From: JABMPR01 sp964508765
GTDB taxonomy: Bacteria; Fidelibacterota; UBA8477; JABMPR01
NCBI GenBank assembly: GCA_964508765.1
Contig: CAZDVD010000047.1
Location: forward strand, 1-17,892
DNA length: 17,892 nt
Reading direction: 5' to 3'
In this document: piece after piece, positions 15,667 to 17,892 of the stretch
How positions within the stretch are numbered: the stretch's first letter is position 1
Layout: every line of letters begins with the position of its first letter
Position numbers and translations under genes: made by a program
The notes under the pieces: model-generated
The model's input: the letters and a program-made list of their open reading frames with translations, nothing else
The model's database searches: none
What the model was told of the DNA's origin: nothing

Positions 15667-17007
15667 TTAGTTGCCTTTCAAATAGCTTAGATCAGCTATC
15701 TGTAATTGTGCAGAATATTGAGTATTTATCAGGATGAGCTGCAAATCCAGGACATGTAACCTGGCCATGGTATATGAGGATATATCTGAGCTCTGACTGA
15801 TGTATTCCTGCCGCATCACCTTTTCAATGTCGCGGGCTTTGGGTATCAGTTGAGTTTCATACAACTGGATCCTTCTTAAGTCATCTTCGAGTGCAGAGAG
15901 AGACAGTTCATATTCCTGAACAAGCCTGGAATGTTCAGCATTCAGGAGAGCTCGAGCCTTTTTCTCTCTCCATTCAGCCGTTTTCACCCCGGCTTTTTTT
16001 AATTTCCAATTCCAAAGGGGTAAGGCTATGCCAGCACTCAGCATGAGTGGGTCTTTGCCGCTCCCGCTGACTTCTGCCCCATTTGTCAGTTTCTTGTCAG
16101 TAAGGATATAGTCCAGTCCGATCTTCAAATCCGGAATAAAGGCAGCCTGAGCACTTGCTTTTTCAGCACTGGCCCTGTGTACCACGGCCTCAAGTTGCTG
16201 GAGACGGGGATGGTCTATTGAAAATCGTCCTGATGGAATCGTCTGGTCAGAATAACTTGATATATTGGGGAGAAAATTTTCAGCTACGGAAGAGTCTAAC
16301 TCCAGAATAGCCCCCAAGTTGACCTTGAGTCGGTGAACCTGACTTTCAACATCCCGTAGATCATTTTCCAGTTGGAGTGTCTGGATTTGGACCTCCACCA
16401 GCTTTTTATGGGAGACAGAGGCACTTTGATACTGGACACTGATTACTTCTTCCAAATCCTCTGAGAGGGCAATTTTGGCTTTAATAAGGGCAGATATAGA
16501 CTGTAGGTGTCCTGCTTCAGCCCAGAATTTGTTTATTTCTCTTATCAGGGAGAGTCGCAGTGTCTCCAGTGCTTGAAATGTCTGAATAGACAGAAATTCA
16601 CTGCTTTCCCGAGCAGCCCGAGTATTTGAAAACCAGGGTATGGATTGTCCCAGAGATATCTTCGCCCTTTGTGGTCCCTGAGCAGTTTCAACAGACTCTA
16701 CAAAATATCCCAACCCCAGAGTAGGATCAGGCAACCTTGAAATAGAGCTTGTGGCGGCAAGACTACTCTGCCATTCAGCATACTGAGCTCTAAGGTCAGA
16801 ATTCCTCTGAATAGCCAGGTCAATGAGCGCATTTCGCTCTCGAATCTGTGTGGGTACCTCGCGGGGGGTCTGTTCCAATTGATATATCCAGGAGTCTGCT
16901 CCAGGATTCGAAATCTGATTTGCGCCAGCCAGGGCTATACAAAACAAGCAGTGCAGGGATACAATGACCCATCTTCTCCCGATTAAAACTTCATTTTTTT
17001 TATACAC
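15667..17007 (-). CDS. TolC/CusC-family outer membrane efflux protein
   Basis: 446 residues. A signal peptide (about 1-29: basic start RR, hydrophobic VIVSLHCLFCIALAG) precedes two outer-membrane-efflux (OEP) repeats of long coiled-coil helices, each containing the recurring NSDLRAQYAEWQSSLAATS-like (about 74-92) and HPRLQQLEAVVHRASAEKASA-like (about 270-290) helices with a following P-D-(P/L)-x-(L/I)-G-L motif (PDPTLGLGYF, 98-107; PDLKIGLDYI, 297-306). There is no obvious lipobox. It forms the exit channel of the efflux complex. The start is GTG; GGAG (minus strand, at 17019-17016) lies 8 bases upstream, which supports it over later codons. It lies first among the three complex genes and almost abuts the adaptor gene. 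Confidence 0.9.
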   Translation of the reverse strand: MYKKNEVLIGRRWVIVSLHCLFCIALAGANQISNPGADSWIYQLEQTPREVPTQIRERNALIDLAIQRNSDLRAQYAEWQSSLAATSSISRLPDPTLGLGYFVESVETAQGPQRAKISLGQSIPWFSNTRAARESSEFLSIQTFQALETLRLSLIREINKFWAEAGHLQSISALIKAKIALSEDLEEVISVQYQSASVSHKKLVEVQIQTLQLENDLRDVESQVHRLKVNLGAILELDSSVAENFLPNISSYSDQTIPSGRFSIDHPRLQQLEAVVHRASAEKASAQAAFIPDLKIGLDYILTDKKLTNGAEVSGSGKDPLMLSAGIALPLWNWKLKKAGVKTAEWREKKARALLNAEHSRLVQEYELSLSALEDDLRRIQLYETQLIPKARDIEKVMRQEYISQSSDISSYTMARLHVLDLQLILINTQYSAQLQIADLSYLKGN

Positions 17008-17093
17008 AACAACATCTCCAAAACAGGAATTTCTGAAAAACGTTCACATCAAGCCATTTGGCCTGCTATTACATTCTGGTTTTTTGGAGAGGT

Positions 17094-17456
17094 CTAAATG
17101 AGAAGCGGAGTATGGTCGGGTGGTGGGGCTTCTTCGAAATGATCTAAATTTGTCGAATTAATCTGAAGTTGTTCTGGTAATAATTCACTATGCATTCTGG
17201 GAGCCGTATCAATATCCAGTTGAATATTGGATTCAACCTTGATCAGGGGTGCCGAGATCAGGGGGATGAAGAGGGACACATTGCATGAGGTCATGGCCAT
17301 ATCACACCCCGTATCCACTTCCATCTCACAACAACTTACCGTCTCGACACAACAGGCGGACTGACAATTATTATGGGTTGGGACAAACGGGACTGCTTGC
17401 ATCATCCCTATGAGAATGAGGGTGAGCAGGGCAGTATATTTCCAGGTCTTCTTCAC
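17094..17456 (-). CDS. Secreted Cys-rich small protein, probable metal binder
   Basis: 120 residues, no recognised family. The start is GTG (no ATG in frame before an upstream stop; no clear ribosome site), giving MKKTWKY and a hydrophobic signal segment (about 8-24, TALLTLILIGMMQAVPF). A cluster of seven cysteines follows (C31, C35, C36, C42, C43, C51, C58), with CC pairs and methionines (M45, M53, M55). The C-terminal half (60-120) has a short hydrophobic stretch and is then acidic and Pro-rich. The pattern suits soft-metal binding in the periplasm. It is the first gene of the efflux operon, 86 bases before the outer membrane factor, a place where small metal-sensing or leader proteins often occur. 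Function is inferred only from composition and context. Confidence 0.65.
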   Translation of the reverse strand: MKKTWKYTALLTLILIGMMQAVPFVPTHNNCQSACCVETVSCCEMEVDTGCDMAMTSCNVSLFIPLISAPLIKVESNIQLDIDTAPRMHSELLPEQLQINSTNLDHFEEAPPPDHTPLLI

Positions 17457-17561
17457 AGGCAGTTAATATGATTAAAGTTAGAATAGTTCCAAATTATTTC
17501 TCAAAAGCAAATATTGGGATTATTAGCTATTCTGGGGATAGGCTTGTTAACCGCAGCGAGC

Positions 17562-17580
17562 GCCCCGCATCCTGCGGGGC
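17562..17580. terminator. GC-rich hairpin
   Basis: GCCCCGCA-TCC-TGCGGGGC has a perfect 8-base stem with a 3-base loop. It is not followed by a T-run in either direction, so it could be a repeat unit or a factor-dependent terminator of a gene outside the window rather than an intrinsic terminator. Confidence 0.35.
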
Positions 17581-17620
17581 AAACTTCGGGTACAGAGATG
17601 ACTCATCATTCTTTTTACAA

Positions 17621-17690
17621 CCTGCCTGCGCCTGTCCGCCGTACTTTGTACTAAGGAAGGCGGGCGTAACCGCTTCGGCGAAGGCAGGCG
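17621..17690. repeat. Compound palindromic intergenic repeat
   Basis: Nested arms are visible: CGCCTG (17629-17634) with CAGGCG (17685-17690), CCGCC (17636-17640) with GGCGG (17659-17663), GTAC-TTT-GTAC (17641-17651), and CGC-TTCG-GCG (17671-17680) with a UUCG tetraloop. The GC-rich motif style resembles dispersed intergenic palindromes seen in FCB and candidate-phylum genomes. Other copies outside the window cannot be seen. Confidence 0.5.
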
Positions 17691-17724
17691 AAATTCACGA
17701 AGCATACGAATATTTTTAGGCTAG

Positions 17725-17800
17725 AGCCTTATCTCCCGCCAATTACTCCGTCTATTAAGGCGGGGATTCCTTAACCCACACTAAAAGGAAGGATAAGGCT
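17725..17800. other. Possible three-way-junction RNA/DNA structure
   Basis: Outer arms AGCCTTATC (17725-17733) and GATAAGGCT (17792-17800) are perfect 9-base complements. They enclose two side-by-side hairpins: CCCGCC (17735-17740) with GGCGGG (17759-17764), and TTCCTT (17767-17772) with AAGGAA (17785-17790). The second hairpin nearly abuts the outer stem. This could be a structured RNA, a repeat element or a folded recombination site; no known family is recognised. Confidence 0.4.
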
Positions 17801-17843
17801 AATATCCACCTGCCATTCACTAATTACCCCGCCTTTTAGAGGC
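17741..17843 (+). repeat. Imperfect direct repeat, two copies
   Basis: About 21-22 bases beginning AATTAC at 17741-17761 (AATTACTCCGTCTATTAAGG...) and 17822-17843 (AATTACCCCGCCTTTTAGAG...) agree at most positions, 81 bases apart. The second copy contains CCCCGCCTT (17827-17835), the exact complement of AAGGCGGGG (17757-17765). Confidence 0.35.
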
Positions 17844-17854
17844 TGTGTGAAAAC
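17839..17854 (+). repeat. Possible insertion-sequence terminus
   Basis: GAGGCTGTGTGAAAAC resembles the outer ends of several IS families and matches the reverse-complement sequence at 28-42 in GAGGCTGT and GAAAA. The element, if real, extends beyond the right edge. Confidence 0.25.
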
Positions 17855-17892
17855 GTCAAGTCACTGGTTGATTACTTTCTTGCAGTTTCCGG

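Larger units (their letters stand above)
17457..17892. other. Repeat-rich non-coding region, operon promoter side
   Basis: This 436-base stretch lies upstream of the efflux operon and runs to the window end. The operon promoter should lie close to 17457-17550; a minus-strand TTGCTT and TATTCT occur there with a 19-base spacing, too weak to assign. I see no metal-regulator operator I can name. The rest holds a GC hairpin (17562-17580), a palindromic cluster (17621-17690), a branched-structure candidate (17725-17800), a direct repeat, and an IS-end-like motif (17839-17854). An 83-residue open frame through the repeats looks spurious. Confidence 0.5.

Noticed and set aside
17621..17690. CRISPR-like repeat array
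   Set aside because: The repeats are nested palindromes, not regularly spaced identical repeats with unique spacers, and no cas genes are present.
17468..17719. Plus-strand 83-residue open frame
   Set aside because: It runs through the palindromic repeats and has no domain or ribosome site.

Overview
The window looks like chromosome from a Gram-negative bacterium of moderate-to-low GC content. Outer-membrane efflux parts, a lipoprotein with a lipobox and a DUF6122 protein suggest the FCB group (Bacteroidota, Marinimicrobia or a related lineage). That placement is inference from protein style and palindromic intergenic repeats, not from a marker gene. No rRNA, tRNA or CRISPR array was seen.

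Layout. Positions 1-413 hold no convincing gene but several inverted repeats, an integron-type core heptamer at 6-12 and an IS-end-like sequence at 28-42. An integron-family integrase (intI, minus strand) lies at 414-1433, followed by a 359-base non-coding stretch. Two further minus-strand genes come next: a 1069-residue membrane protein with a spermidine-synthase-like domain and C-terminal TPRs (1793-5002), and a 510-residue TPR protein ending in two related Fis-like helix-turn-helix units (5139-6671). A 387-base AT-rich divergent intergenic region with two perfect-armed dyads separates these from the only plus-strand gene, a fused double-ATPase peptide ABC protein (7059-8882) without permeases nearby.

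From 17456 down to about 9387 runs a compact minus-strand metal-efflux operon. In transcription order it encodes a secreted Cys-rich peptide, a TolC/CusC-like outer membrane factor, a CusB-like adaptor with two heavy-metal-binding domains (HMBD), a CusA-type RND pump, an HMA metallochaperone, a DUF6122 membrane protein and a lipoprotein with two HMBDs. Spacings of -8, +1 and a TGATG stop/start overlap argue for translational coupling. Together the products could collect Cu(I)/Ag(I)-type metal in cytoplasm and periplasm and expel it across the outer membrane. No regulator is encoded in the window. A small two-helix membrane protein (8929-9237) follows on the same strand.

Positions 17457-17892 are non-coding and rich in structured repeats: a GC hairpin, a palindromic cluster with a UUCG loop, a possible three-way junction at 17725-17800, and a second IS-end-like motif pointing out of the window.

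The most interesting items are the tandem HTH tail of the TPR protein, the enlarged RND pump with only one of three CusA metal-site methionines, the metal-binding domain inserted inside the adaptor, the spermidine-synthase-like protein lacking both catalytic aspartates, and the possibly orphan or reverse-oriented integron integrase. I see no clear case of a wholly new system.
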